Assembly (NCBI GenBank): GCA_036971475.1
Contig: JBAIZL010000006.1
Location: forward strand, 63,075,898-63,139,897
Direction of reading: 5' to 3'
Length of the DNA: 64,000 bases
From: Prosapia bicincta
Taxonomy: Eukaryota; Arthropoda; Insecta; Hemiptera; Cercopidae
Every line of letters begins with the position of its first letter. The first letter of the stretch is position 1. The notes beneath the pieces are model-generated. The model was not told the origin of the DNA. It did no database searches and worked only from the letters and a program-made list of their open reading frames with translations. Below are positions 24,181 to 35,137 of this stretch, piece by piece. A program made the position numbers and the translations under genes.

Positions 24181-24189
24181 GTTTTATTA

Positions 24190-24340
24190 ATTCATACAAA
24201 ATATTAATTAATAACATTCAAGGTAATAATGTACAATAAATAAAGTAACATAACCTAAGTGTAAACAGAATTGTTCTACAATAACTTAAAACATAAAATC
24301 AGCTGTTAAATAAAATCATATGTTATCACTTGAACATTCC
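24190..24340 (+). mobile_element. Fragment of the interspersed repeat with the ATAAAATCAGCTGTT signature
   Basis: Shares GTAACATAACCTA, ACATAAAATCAGCTGTT and ATCATATGTTATCA with the copies at 42261, 50316 and 53040. Ends unclear. Confidence 0.5.
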
Positions 24341-24825
24341 ATAAAAATCTATTTGCTAGAGTGTCACGGAGTGACCCCTAAAGCCCAAGATTTTTCTCCG
24401 TGGCCAAAACGAAACGAGGCATTCAATAACTAAATCCTATAATTTCTAACACGTGGCGGTAGGCGTTACTAAATGAAAAGATCATTTCAAAGGAACTAAA
24501 GCAAATAAAAGCTAATTCAATTGTTGAAATTATACCAACAACATATTCTATTCTAGGGACAACCAAAATCCCTAGCCAATATGTTACAATGTAAGTATTT
24601 TTAATCATCGTATAAATCCAACAAGAGATGAAGTTTTAGTTATAACATAAAGAAAATAACGAATAAACAGAAAACTCGCTCCGAATTTGTAGTATTCGAG
24701 CCAACTAGTAAAGTGTAGATGAAGAAGTGATTAATTATTATTTTAAATTTTATTATTAGAGGCCTTATTATCTATTTCATTTTAACTGCGTGTATACTAA
24801 TTTTAGTAGCTCTAACAATGTACAC

Positions 24826-25870
24826 AAGTAAGAAAATGGGTGTTGGCACTCGGGGACGGCCGACAAAAGTGAAAATTTGTATATTAAAAGTCTACACAAA
24901 TTTTAATTTGAGACAAATATATAATCTTGCTTAATGAAAAACTACTTGAATATTGTTTATAATGTAAGAAACAATAATCCAGATTTTTTACATTTAACAC
25001 CAAAATTTGAGCTACAAATAGCAAATCAGAACTAATAATTTGCAAAATTTCCAATGAAAATCGTAAAAAATAAAAGTTTGTTAATTTTTTATTCAAAATT
25101 TTTATCTTTATTTGAGGAATGTATTTAATAAGAAATAATACTAATTATTGTTAATAATAAAAGAATGTAGGTGACGAAAATCATTTATTAGATGTTTACT
25201 GTACTCGATTTTTTTTTAACAGATTCAGATTTTAGAAGTAGTTCTTAATATCAGACCCACCTAAGAAAGTTTTAATTTGAAAATTCGGAAAAAAATATAT
25301 AACCTATTATTATTATTATATTGAATTATTTATATTGAGATTTATCAAAATTTGAGCAATATAATATAGTTATAAACTGATCAAAACTATTTAATAATGG
25401 CCTTTTTCCTGAAAAACGTTCAAATAAATTAATTTTAAAAATACTCAACTAAGTAAATACGTAATTGCTTACTTGCTGACGCGTTTCAAAACATTCGTTC
25501 CAGCAACGTTCGTTACAGCAAGTAAGCAATTACGTATTCACTTAGCTAAGTATTTTTAAAATTAGTTTAATCAGTGAATTCAAGATGATTACATCAAGCA
25601 AGTCCAATAAATATTGCAACATAACCTTCTTGTAAAACAATTGTTCTACAACGTAACCTATAACATAATATCAGCTGTTGCATGAAATCATATGTTATCA
25701 TTTAATTTACTTTGAGGTGACGCATTGCGCAATCTGTTGCGAAAATGTATGTTTATCTCCATCCAATAAGTTTTTGTAGGCGTCGGTTTAAACGTTTTCA
25801 CTTCAAACGTTATATTCACTCTACATATACACGCTGTTGCACAAAGTGTGATGATAACTGTATTGTATCT
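24826..25870 (+). mobile_element. Interspersed family 2, copy interrupted by a foldback element
   Basis: Starts near a TTGGCACTCGGGGACGG motif and ends in a conserved segment (ATCAGCTGTTGCATGAAATC, TTTGAGGTGACGCATTG). It matches 51085-51580 and 52590-53240 in order, without open frames. A foldback element is inserted at 25430-25605. Confidence 0.6.
25430..25605 (-). mobile_element. Foldback element with GAAACGCGTC, inserted in a family 2 copy
   Basis: Two ~48-bp inverted arms (25432-25479 and 25516-25563) surround a 36-bp centre, followed by a 42-bp tail. AATAAAT flanks both sides (25423-25429 and 25606-25612), which looks like a target-site duplication. On the minus strand the centre carries GTAACGA or CTGGAACGA and GAAACGCGTC, and the long arms would form an extended stem I right next to the GTC site. 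A second, partial copy is at 48213-48370 in the opposite orientation. Confidence 0.6.
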
Positions 25871-26195
25871 TACAATAAAAGAGCGTGAAAGACCATTTCA
25901 CAGCATCGGCAACAATGTTCTGCAGCAACATTTGGCAGCATTAGAGACGCGATTTAGAGCCTACGGGAAATGACGCAGAAATGATGCACGACTTGCTTAC
26001 AGGTGCTACATTTAGGCGTGACAGATAAGGAGTTGTAAATGTCGTCAAATAAAAGCCTCGAGTGGCGGCTTTTTGTCAATCTCTGCCAAACTCGAAATTT
26101 GAGTTAAGGACTTTCTAAGGAAAACTTTATCCCTAACTAAGAATGCCCGAATAATAACAGAACTAAAAATTATACTTTCATAGCAATTTTCTAAA

Positions 26196-26445
26196 AGAAT
26201 AAGGGAAATAGAGGTTCAAAACAGAAGAGAATAAGAGAGGAACGAAAACAAGGGAGTATAAAGGAACAAGAAGTAATTATACGGAAAATAGACAAAAAGC
26301 AAGAAAGAAATAAAGAAAAAATCGTGAAAAATGAGAGAAAGACAAACAGAGAAAATAAGAGAAAGAGAGGAGGAGTAACAAAAAGGAAATAAATAAAAGA
26401 GAAGAAAAAAGAAGGAAATGAGAACCAGTTGGGAAATAATGAGAA
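26196..26445 (+). other. Purine-rich tract
   Basis: About 250 bases strongly enriched in A and G on the plus strand (GAGAAAGACAAACAGAG, AGAGAAGAAAAAAGAAGG). The minus-strand frame rich in Phe/Ser is a by-product. Confidence 0.7.
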
Positions 26446-26664
26446 TGATATTAGATAAATTAAGTGAAAAAATAAACCCAAAGAATGAAAAGATTGAAAG
26501 TAAGATCCATGAAACATAGATAAAATGGAAATGGACCAGTTATTATTTTAATGTCTTCCTCTACACTTCGGGTTTCTCTTGATCTCATTCCATAAATGCT
26601 ACAAAAGGTTTGCTTCATCTATCTTTGAAATTAGGAAAAACTTATCTTCACTTCTATTAGGAAT

Positions 26665-26860
26665 ATTTTTATATATTCGAGTACATTTTTCTGCTTTTCT
26701 AACAATACAATGTTTTAATGTTGACGTGTTTCGGAATGACTCCATTTTCAAAACTTAAATAGTACTTTAAAGAGTATTGAGAATGGAGTCATTCCGAAAC
26801 CCGTTCACAAAGGAAAATGGAATGTTAGGAAAGGGAGAGAAATGTATTCGTATATATTCA
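26665..26860. mobile_element. Foldback element related to 3985-4190
   Basis: TTGACGTGTTTCGGAATGAC (26720 onward) is inverted at 26780-26815 (ATGGAGTCATTCCGAAACC). Outer parts match the 4010 copy (GGAATATTT, ATATTCGAGTAC). Both ends resemble the 3' half of the hammerhead-like motif. Confidence 0.5.
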
Positions 26861-26879
26861 CTTATCTTGTTTATCATTT

Positions 26880-29110
26880 ATTTGTAAATTTGGAAGATAC
26901 AAAAGAATAAAAAAAATAATTGCTTTATAAATACTGCAAAAGTCTAGCTGTAAATGTAATTGTAACCATAACTAAGGGTAGTTCTTGCCTTTGCAGAAAT
27001 TAGTAATTTCAACTGTATAATAGTCAGGATTAAAGGAAGATTCACCAGCAGAGATAAAACCAAATATATTCTACATTTTCAGCCTCAATCTGAGGAGCAA
27101 GTCTATGCATAATACAAGTTGCCCTCTATAAAAGCATATCTCTGTTATAATAAAGCCAGATATCTCGTGTGGAAGACAAGTTCAGTAATTCCATCCCCTT
27201 GATGAAGTTTATTGCGTTTCCTGTATCACCGGCTGCGCAACGCTTGTCGATATATCACTTCCAACTTGCGACAAATATCGGTAATTTCAGTAAATCGGTA
27301 AATCCAATTACTGTTTATGCTGCCTGGCTGCGAGGAATTTATTTTCCACTTGAGGTGGATTTTTATAAAACTTGGAAATTGAATTCAGTGGTTAAACTCT
27401 AGTTAAATTTATTTTTTCACTTTGATATTTGGAAAATATTACTGCAAAGCCTTTTTCGACAGGTTTTTAAGTAAATTATGAAAAGTATTTCAAAATTATG
27501 TGCTGTAAGTATTCATTATTAATAAATCAGTATTTATGCAACAAGCGTAGTGGTAAATGTTGTTACATATATGTTTAGATTGTAAGCGCGCAAGCACACA
27601 ATACGGCGCTGGTTAGGCAATGGAACTACAGAAATAATCGAACCGTAGACAGTAAGCAAAAGATAAAAATGTAAATAATTATCCGTTCTCTTTCACAAAT
27701 GTGTTAGATAAAAATTAAAGCTCCTCTTTTTCCTTCTCCCTGCTGCAGATATTTACAGGTTGTTAAATTTATCTAGAATTAACATAATTTTATCTGACAT
27801 AAAATGTAACTGTATATGGAATCTCGTTTTAACATGGTTTAATGAGAACCTCCCAATACCCTCTAATTAACCTCTCCTTCAGTTCTGAAGCGTCTTGAGA
27901 AGAAGAACTGAAAAGTATGTAAACATTGTGTTTACTTTGGTTGTTTCTCTCATACAGATTATAAAGATTATTCTCTCAGAATTCGGGAAAACAATAATAG
28001 CCCTTGCTAAGAATGGAAAAAATATTTTATAATTATTTTAAAGAAATTCTGTTTTGGATATGAAGGTTGTAAAAGCCTATATGGTTGTATTCCATTTAAA
28101 AACTCTGAGAAATGCTAACTGACACGTTGGTATGTATTGGAATCTTCTGCCAAGATGCTCATAGTTTTCGAGGAGTAGTTCATAGAACTTGGCAAAAATA
28201 CTGTTATATAAAATGATTGTTTATTTTTTTATAAAATGAAAAGAATGCTGTTTTAGTTTTTGTTTAACGAAATATATCTATATATACTGCACTAACGCCA
28301 AATAATATATGTACTTATAGTGGATCAATGTAAAAACAACTTGTGTGTTTATGCCCCATTTATATTACTGGAATACATTGACCATAATTTTGTTTTTCTT
28401 AAAAAAAAATTATTATTAATTCCGAAAAAATATTTATTTATGAAATAATAAATACTTTGAAACCTGAACAGCACAAACTCTAAGTACTTTAGTCTTCATA
28501 TTTACGCTACTGTTGACAAAATGTTACCATTATATGAACTCTATGAAAGCTGAAACTTTAAAATCGCAATAACGAATTATTTTTAACTAAATAAAATCCT
28601 GACTAAGGCTGGAAACTGACTCTAGGTAAGCGAGCATGCGCACTTGGTATCGTACCGTCTCTTACCAAATGAGCAATACGTGTTGCTCTATTTAGTTCCA
28701 CCTTAACTGCACTATTCCTCTTCTTACAAGGAAGCATTACAGGTAGGAAGAAAGAAATACCTCATGGACTCAATAGAAAGTGGGTATAGCTATTATATGA
28801 TTTAAGAGGTTACAACACTTTATCTTTTGAAGTCATTTAGCAACAAAAGTTGACAATAATCTCTAATAAGTTGATATTATAAAAATAATTAATTAAAATT
28901 AACAATCTCTTCGTTTCTTTATGTATTAGCACTTTCGTACATGTATTTCTAGTTTAGACAAATAGCAACCAACAGATAAAATTTCTGATCATCTTCTACA
29001 ATTAAGTCACCTACTTAATTTTTAAGTCACCTACCTACACAATTTAAAAATAAATTCAAAACTTTTATTTTATTTAAAGCTTTTTTTGCGCTTATGAAAG
29101 AAATTTAGTA
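26880..29110. other. No confident gene
   Basis: A 77-codon plus frame at 27169-27402 is unrecognised; otherwise AT-rich intronic sequence. Confidence 0.45.
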
Positions 29111-29192
29111 ATGTTTGTTTTTACTTTATGTATTTCTTCCACTGTAAAACTTCCGTTATTCACTAAAACGTCAAAAATTAATACTTTCCAAG

Positions 29193-29371
29193 CTAAAACA
29201 GAATTGAGTAAAATAAAACTTAACTTAGACCGTAGTTCATTACTTCGCAAAAGACTGAACAAATCCAACTATAATGAGACATCGTCAGCGGCTCATCAGA
29301 AACTCATTAAGTTACGCGAAAAAGTTATGTGCTCCAGACACTCAAAACAGTTTTTTCGTCCAATCCATTAG
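29193..29371 (+). CDS. Possible terminal exon matching the 17080 exon
   Basis: An open frame runs through this segment to a stop at 29369-29371. If the acceptor is ACTTTCCAAG at 29192, the exon starts with two bases that complete the codon left by the exon at 17080-17170 (G|CT, Ala). The joined protein would have about 89 residues. The segment encodes KTELSKIKLNLDRSS, then basic and polar residues, ending KQFFRPIH. Its composition looks more protein-like than nearby chance frames. Weak points: an AAG acceptor with a short pyrimidine tract, no AATAAA signal nearby, and a 12 kb gap containing satellites. Function unknown. Confidence 0.2.
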
Positions 29372-29485
29372 GGCAGCCTAAAACTTGTATTTTCAGCATT
29401 GTTTTGTAATTTTTGTATCCACTGAGGATTTATTACAGGTAAGTGTGTGTGGGTATAGATTGTTAACCCTGGGCTGGAAGTAAAA

Positions 29486-29905
29486 CTCCTTCTATTAGTT
29501 CACAATCTCCTTCAAAATTTCAATCCTTATTAAAATAACCTTTATTCACCAAAACAAGTTCAAATACTTTTTTCAAACCTGTAGTTAATGACACTTGAAT
29601 TTAATACAGTTTTAAAAATAATAATTCATTATTTAAATTTAATTAATTAATTATAGTTTTATATGGGAGATAAAGGTTTTACAAAATAGACAAGGTATGC
29701 AATATATTTATTTCGTCCCATTTGGCTTAAAATAAATGATAACATGATTTCATCAGACATATGATTTCATATTATAGATTATCTGGTAGAGCATCTGTTT
29801 CAAGGTATAGGTTGTGTTACTTTATTTATATTAATTGAATTTATTTTTAAAAAAGTAACTCAAATAAAATTTTTATTTGTTGACCCAAGTAAGAATCAGA
29901 TTATT
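29486..29905 (-). mobile_element. Interspersed family 1 copy
   Basis: Runs from CTCCTTCTATTAGTTCACA to TTTTATTTGTTGACCCAAG. The same ends and order are at 59205-59647, 56245-56750, 41655-42068, 42261-42978 and 50316-50742. No open frame, no terminal inverted repeats seen. Orientation is arbitrary, chosen opposite to the 41655 copy. Confidence 0.65.
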
Positions 29906-30349
29906 GACGAGAATAAAAGTAAGATAAAGGACAATCCTGTAGAGGAGTTGATTTGTTTAAAAATTACAGAACAGTTTAATTTATTTCGGAATGAAAAATC
30001 TAAAATATCGTAAATCGATTACTTTTACAAATAAACTCTCCCATTAAAACACTCTCAGATATTCTTTTTCCTTACTTGACAAATTATCTTCAATCTATTT
30101 TTTTTTCTTCCTGCAATGTCCCAATTCCCAAAGTAAATAATACTTTCCGATGGCGTAGTATTGTTTATTAACTATGAAATTGAGTTGAATATATTTTAGC
30201 AGCATTTAGACAGGTCTGTCTAATTTTACACATCAGCGTTTCTTTAAGTCCTACCACTAAACAACGCAATGATGCGTATAAATACACCTAATTAGTCGTC
30301 ATGGTGACACACTCATTCTGGATGAACGTAGTAAAACCACTACAACACT

Positions 30350-33300
30350 CGTATCACAGTGACTAATACAACACATAGGTACCAGTGCAGTAGCGCACGC
30401 ATAGGTTCCCATATTCGCAGCGCCACCAATTACTAATACAACCCATAGGTACCAGTGAAGTAACACAAGCATGGGTTTCCCTATTCGCAGCGCCACCAGT
30501 TACTAATACAACCCATAGGTACCAGTGAAGTAACACAAGCATTGGTTTCCCTATTCGCAGCACCACCAGTTACTAATACAAACCATAGGTACCAGTAAAG
30601 TAACACAAGCATTGGTTCCCATATTCGCAGCGCCACCAGTTACTAATACAACCCATAGGTACCAGCAAAGTAACACAAACATTGGTTTCCCTATTCGCAG
30701 CACCACCAGTTACTAATACAAACCATAGGTACCAGTAAAGTAACACACGCATTGGTTCCCATTTTCGCAGCGTCACCAGTTACTAATACAACCCATAGGT
30801 ACCAGCAAAGTAACACAAGCATTGGTTTCCCTATTCGCAGCGCCACCAGTTACTAATACAACCCGTAGGTACCAGTGAAGTAACACAAGCATGGGTTTCC
30901 CTATTCGCAGCGCCACCAGTTACTAATACAACCCATAGGTACCAGTGAAGTAACACAAGCATTGTTTTCCCTATTCGCAGCATCACCAGTTACTAATACA
31001 AACCATAGGTACCAGTAAAGTAACACACGCATTGGTTCCCATTTTCGCAGCGTCACCGGTTACTAATACAACCCATAGGTACCAGCAAAGTAACACAAGC
31101 ATTGGTTTCCCTATTCGCAGCGCCACCAGTAACTAATATAACCCATAGGTACCAGTAAAGTAACACAAGCATTGGTTTCCCTATTCGCAGTGCCACCAGT
31201 TACTAATACAACTCATAGGTACCAGTAAAGTAACACAAGCATTGGTTTCCCTATTCGCAGCGCCACCAGTTACTAATACAACCTATAGGTACCAGTAAAG
31301 TAACACAAGCATTGGTTTCCCTATTCACAGCGCCATCAGTTACTAATACAACCCATAGGTACCAGTGAAGTAACACACGCATAGGTTCCCATATTCGCAG
31401 TGCCATCAGTTACTAATACAACCCATAGGTACCAGTGAAGTAACACAAGCATTGTTTTCCCTATTCGCAGCGCCACCAGTTACTAATACAACCCATAGGT
31501 ACCAGTGAAGTAACACAAGCATTGGTTTCCCTACTCGCAGTGCCACCAGTTACTAATACAACCCATAGGTACCAGTGAAGTAACACAAGCATTGGTTTCC
31601 CTATTCGCAGCACCACCAGTTACTAATACAACCCATAGGTACCAGTGAAGTAACACAAGCATTGGTTTCCCTATTCGCAGCACCACCAGTTACTAATACA
31701 ACCCATAGGTACCAGTAAAGTAACACACGCATAGGTTCCCATATTCGCAGTGCCATCAGTTACTAATACAACCCATAGGTACCAGTGAAGTAACACAAGC
31801 ATTGTTTTCCCTATTCGCAGCGCCACCAGTTACTAATATAACCCATAGGTACCAGTAAAGTAACACAAGCATTGGTTTCCCTATTCGCAGTGCCACCAGT
31901 TACTAATACAACTCATAGGTACCAGTAAAGTAACACAAGCATTGGTTTCCCTATTCGCAGCGCCACCAGTCACTAATACAAACTATAGGTACCAGTAAAG
32001 TAACACAAGCATTGGTTTCCCTATTCACAGCGCCACCAGTTACTAATACAACCCGTAGGTACCAGTGAAGTAACACAAGCATTGGTTTCCCTACTCGCAG
32101 TGCCACCAGTTACTAATACAACCCATAGGTACCAGTGAAGTAACACAAGCATTGTTTTCCCTATTCGCAGCGCCACCAGTTACTAATACAACCCATAGGT
32201 ACCAGTGAAGTAACACAAGCATGGGTTTCCCTATTCGCAGCGCCACCAGTTACTAATACAACCCATAGGTACCAGTGAAGTAACACAAGCATTGTTTTCC
32301 CTATTCGCAGCACCACCAGTTACTAATACAAACCATAGGTACCAGTAAAGTAACACACGCATTGGTTCCCATTTTCGCAGCGTCACCAGTTACTAATACA
32401 ACCCATAGGTACCAGCAAAGTAACACAAGCATTGGTTTCCCTATTCGCAGCGCCACCAGTTACTAATACAACCCGTAGGTACCAGTGAAGTAACACAAGC
32501 ATGGGTTTCCCTATTCGCAGCGCCACCAGTTACTAATACAACCCATAGGTACCAGTGAAGTAACACAAGCATTGTTTTCCCTATTCGCAGCATCACCAGT
32601 TACTAATACAAACCATAGGTACCAGTAAAGTAACACACGCATTGGTTCCCATTTTCGCAGCGTCACCGGTTACTAATACAACCCATAGGTACCAGCAAAG
32701 TAACACAAGCATTGGTTTCCCTATTCGCAGCGCCACCAGTTACTAATACAACCCATATGTACCAGTAAAATAACACACGCATAGGTTCCCATATTCGCAG
32801 CGCCACCAGTTACTAATACAACCCATAGGTACCAGTGAAGTAACACAAGCATTGTTTTCCCTATTCGCAGCGCCACCAGTTACTAATATAACCCATAGGT
32901 ACCAGTAAAGTAACACAAGCATTGGTTTCCCTATTCGCAGTGCCACCAGTTACTAATACAACTCATAGGTACCAGTAAAGTAACACAAGCATTGGTTTCC
33001 CTACTCGCAGCGCCACCAGCTACTAATACAACCCATAGGTACCAGTAAAGTAACACAAGCATAGGTTTACCTATTCGCAGCGCCACCAGTTACTAATACA
33101 ACCCATAGGTACCAGTGAATTAACACAAGCATTGGTTTCCCTATTCGCAGCACCACCAGTTACTAATACAACCCATAGGTATCAGTGAAGTAACTCAAGC
33201 ATAGGTTTCCCTATTCGCAGCGCCACCAGTTACTAATACAACCCATAGGTACCAGTGAAGTAACACAAGCATTAGTTTCCTTATTCGCAGCGCCACCAGT

Positions 33301-33960
33301 TACTAATACAACCCATAGGTACCAGTGAAGTAACACAAGCATTAGTCTCCCTATTCGCAGCGCCACCAGTTACTAATACATCCCATAGGTACCAGTGAAG
33401 TAACACACGCATAGGTTCCCAAATTCGCAGCGCCACCAGTTACTAATACAACCCATAGGCCACAAGTAAAGAACATGGTGCACATAGCTCCTAATCGCTG
33501 CCCACCAGCCAAGTAACTCAACTACCATACTCAAATTGCTGTCATTGAAGTAATACAACTCATATGCTCAAACTGGAAGCGCCGTGAAGGAAGTAACACA
33601 ACTAATAAACTACACGTTTCACAGCACCAGCAGTAAAGCCCTTCACACGTATGTTTCCCTAATTGGTGCACCATTAAGGAAGTAACACAACTGAAAAAAT
33701 AAACGTTCACAGCGCCAAACGTGAAGTAACACAAACATAGCCTCACTTTCTAGCTGCGCCATCAGGGGAGTAACACAACTACAACACTCGTAATGTTTCC
33801 AGTGACGTATTATAACCCATAGGCTACACAACTGGCAGCGCCTCTACTGAGACGCCTCACGCCAGAAGACCCCCTACTTGCTGCGCCATTAGAGAAGCAA
33901 CACAACTCATAGACTACTGTTTTCACAGAACCACCAATGAAGTAACACAAAAACAGACTA
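30350..33960. repeat. 70-bp satellite array, ~45 regular copies plus a degenerate edge
   Basis: Unit CCAGTTACTAATACAACCC, ATAGGTACCAGTGAAGTAAC, ACAAGCATTGGTTTCCC, TATTCGCAGCGCCA repeats every 70 bp up to about 33460; diverged units continue to about 33960. Blocks inside recur at multiples of 70, for example 30700-31090 reappears at 32310-32700 (shift 1610 = 23 units). Nearly every unit has a GGTACC. Confidence 0.97.
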
Positions 33961-34042
33961 CATCAGTTACAATAACAAAAAAAAAATTCTAATGCATTGG
34001 GCACCATTCTTAATATTCTTAGAGGCGCTACATCAAGACAAC

Positions 34043-34046
<4 letters not shown>

Positions 34047-34128
<82 letters not shown>

Positions 34129-34165
34129 GTGTGTGTGTGCGCGCGCGCGCGCGCGTGTGTGTGTC
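34047..34165. repeat. (TG)n-(GC)n microsatellite
   Basis: About 40 TG repeats, then a CG-alternating tract (about 34138-34155), then TG and TCTG repeats. All alternating purine-pyrimidine. Confidence 0.97.
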
Positions 34166-34169
34166 TGTC

Positions 34170-34720
34170 TGTCTCTGACAACGTTGGCGTGTATATACTT
34201 TGAAAAGAATAAATATTTTTCTTCTTTCTTCTATTCGAGAAAAACATACATTTACTTTAAACTGTGATCATTAAAACAAAACTACATTTGACATGAAAGA
34301 GACTTACAAAAGATTGATAAAATGGAGTCGTACAAAGGAAACCTTGACCGCCATTGGCTTTATTCAACTTGATACATTTTAGTCTATCACGTTACAGAAA
34401 TCCAACATGAAAACGTCCAATTAGGTTTGTACGGCGGAAGTGGGAACAATAGGCTGGGAACGTGACGTCATTGGGTGTGTCGCATGGACACTGAAAACCT
34501 CCTACTTATATCATAAAAGCAGTCGAGATTGGAATGGCTGTGCAATGTGATCTGAGGCTATAACAATATGACAATATCTTTGTTCATCTTCTCCAATGGA
34601 ACACATATCTTCCTTCACAAATATTGTATACAATTTTTGCAAACATGGGTTGTAACCAGATACTAGTTCACATGCAGCACGGAGGTTAGGATCGACACGG
34701 AATTGGCCGTATTTCCCCCT
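34170..34720. other. No confident gene
   Basis: A minus frame of 88 codons (34511-34777) overlaps the LINE end and shows no domain I know. No splice context. Confidence 0.4.
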
Positions 34721-34732
34721 TTGTAGACTCTG
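34721..34732. repeat. Target-site duplication, 3' side of the I-type LINE
   Basis: TTGTAGACTCTG directly abuts the LINE's A-tail (seen here as a T-run) and is repeated exactly at 40704-40715. Confidence 0.85.
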
Positions 34733-35137
34733 TTTTTTTTTCCTGGCGAAAAAACCAATTGTGGTTATCATCGCCAAACAAAATCTAACACGGAACGCAA
34801 TGTTTTAAATAAAATCAATTAAATTAATAAATAAACAAATAAATAAATACAACAAAAATTACAAAACAAAAAAAACACCAACAATAAAAAAACAAAAAAC
34901 AACAATAATCCTATAACAATGAAAAAATTCTTAAAAACTAAATAACAAAATAACAACAAAGAACAATATAACAGTAAATAAATAATATGTAAAACAATAA
35001 TAGGTAACAATTTACCAATAAATAAATCTCAATAACAATAACAAGAACAGAAAATAAATTTAATTAAAATAAATAAAAGAAACACAGAGAATTATATGTA
35101 TAAATAAAATTAAAAAAAATATATATATATTTATGTA
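34733..35137 (-). other. 3' untranslated region of the I-type LINE
   Basis: The 3' UTR is unusually T-rich on the coding strand (the plus strand shows AAATAAATAAAC-type runs), then ends in a conserved motif reading GGCGATGATAACC followed by CCAGG and an A-run. The same terminal motif occurs at 5753-5796, which defines the 3' end of this family. Confidence 0.6.

Noticed and set aside
26191..26517. 108-codon Phe/Ser-rich minus frame
   Set aside because: Antisense of the purine-rich tract; composition only.
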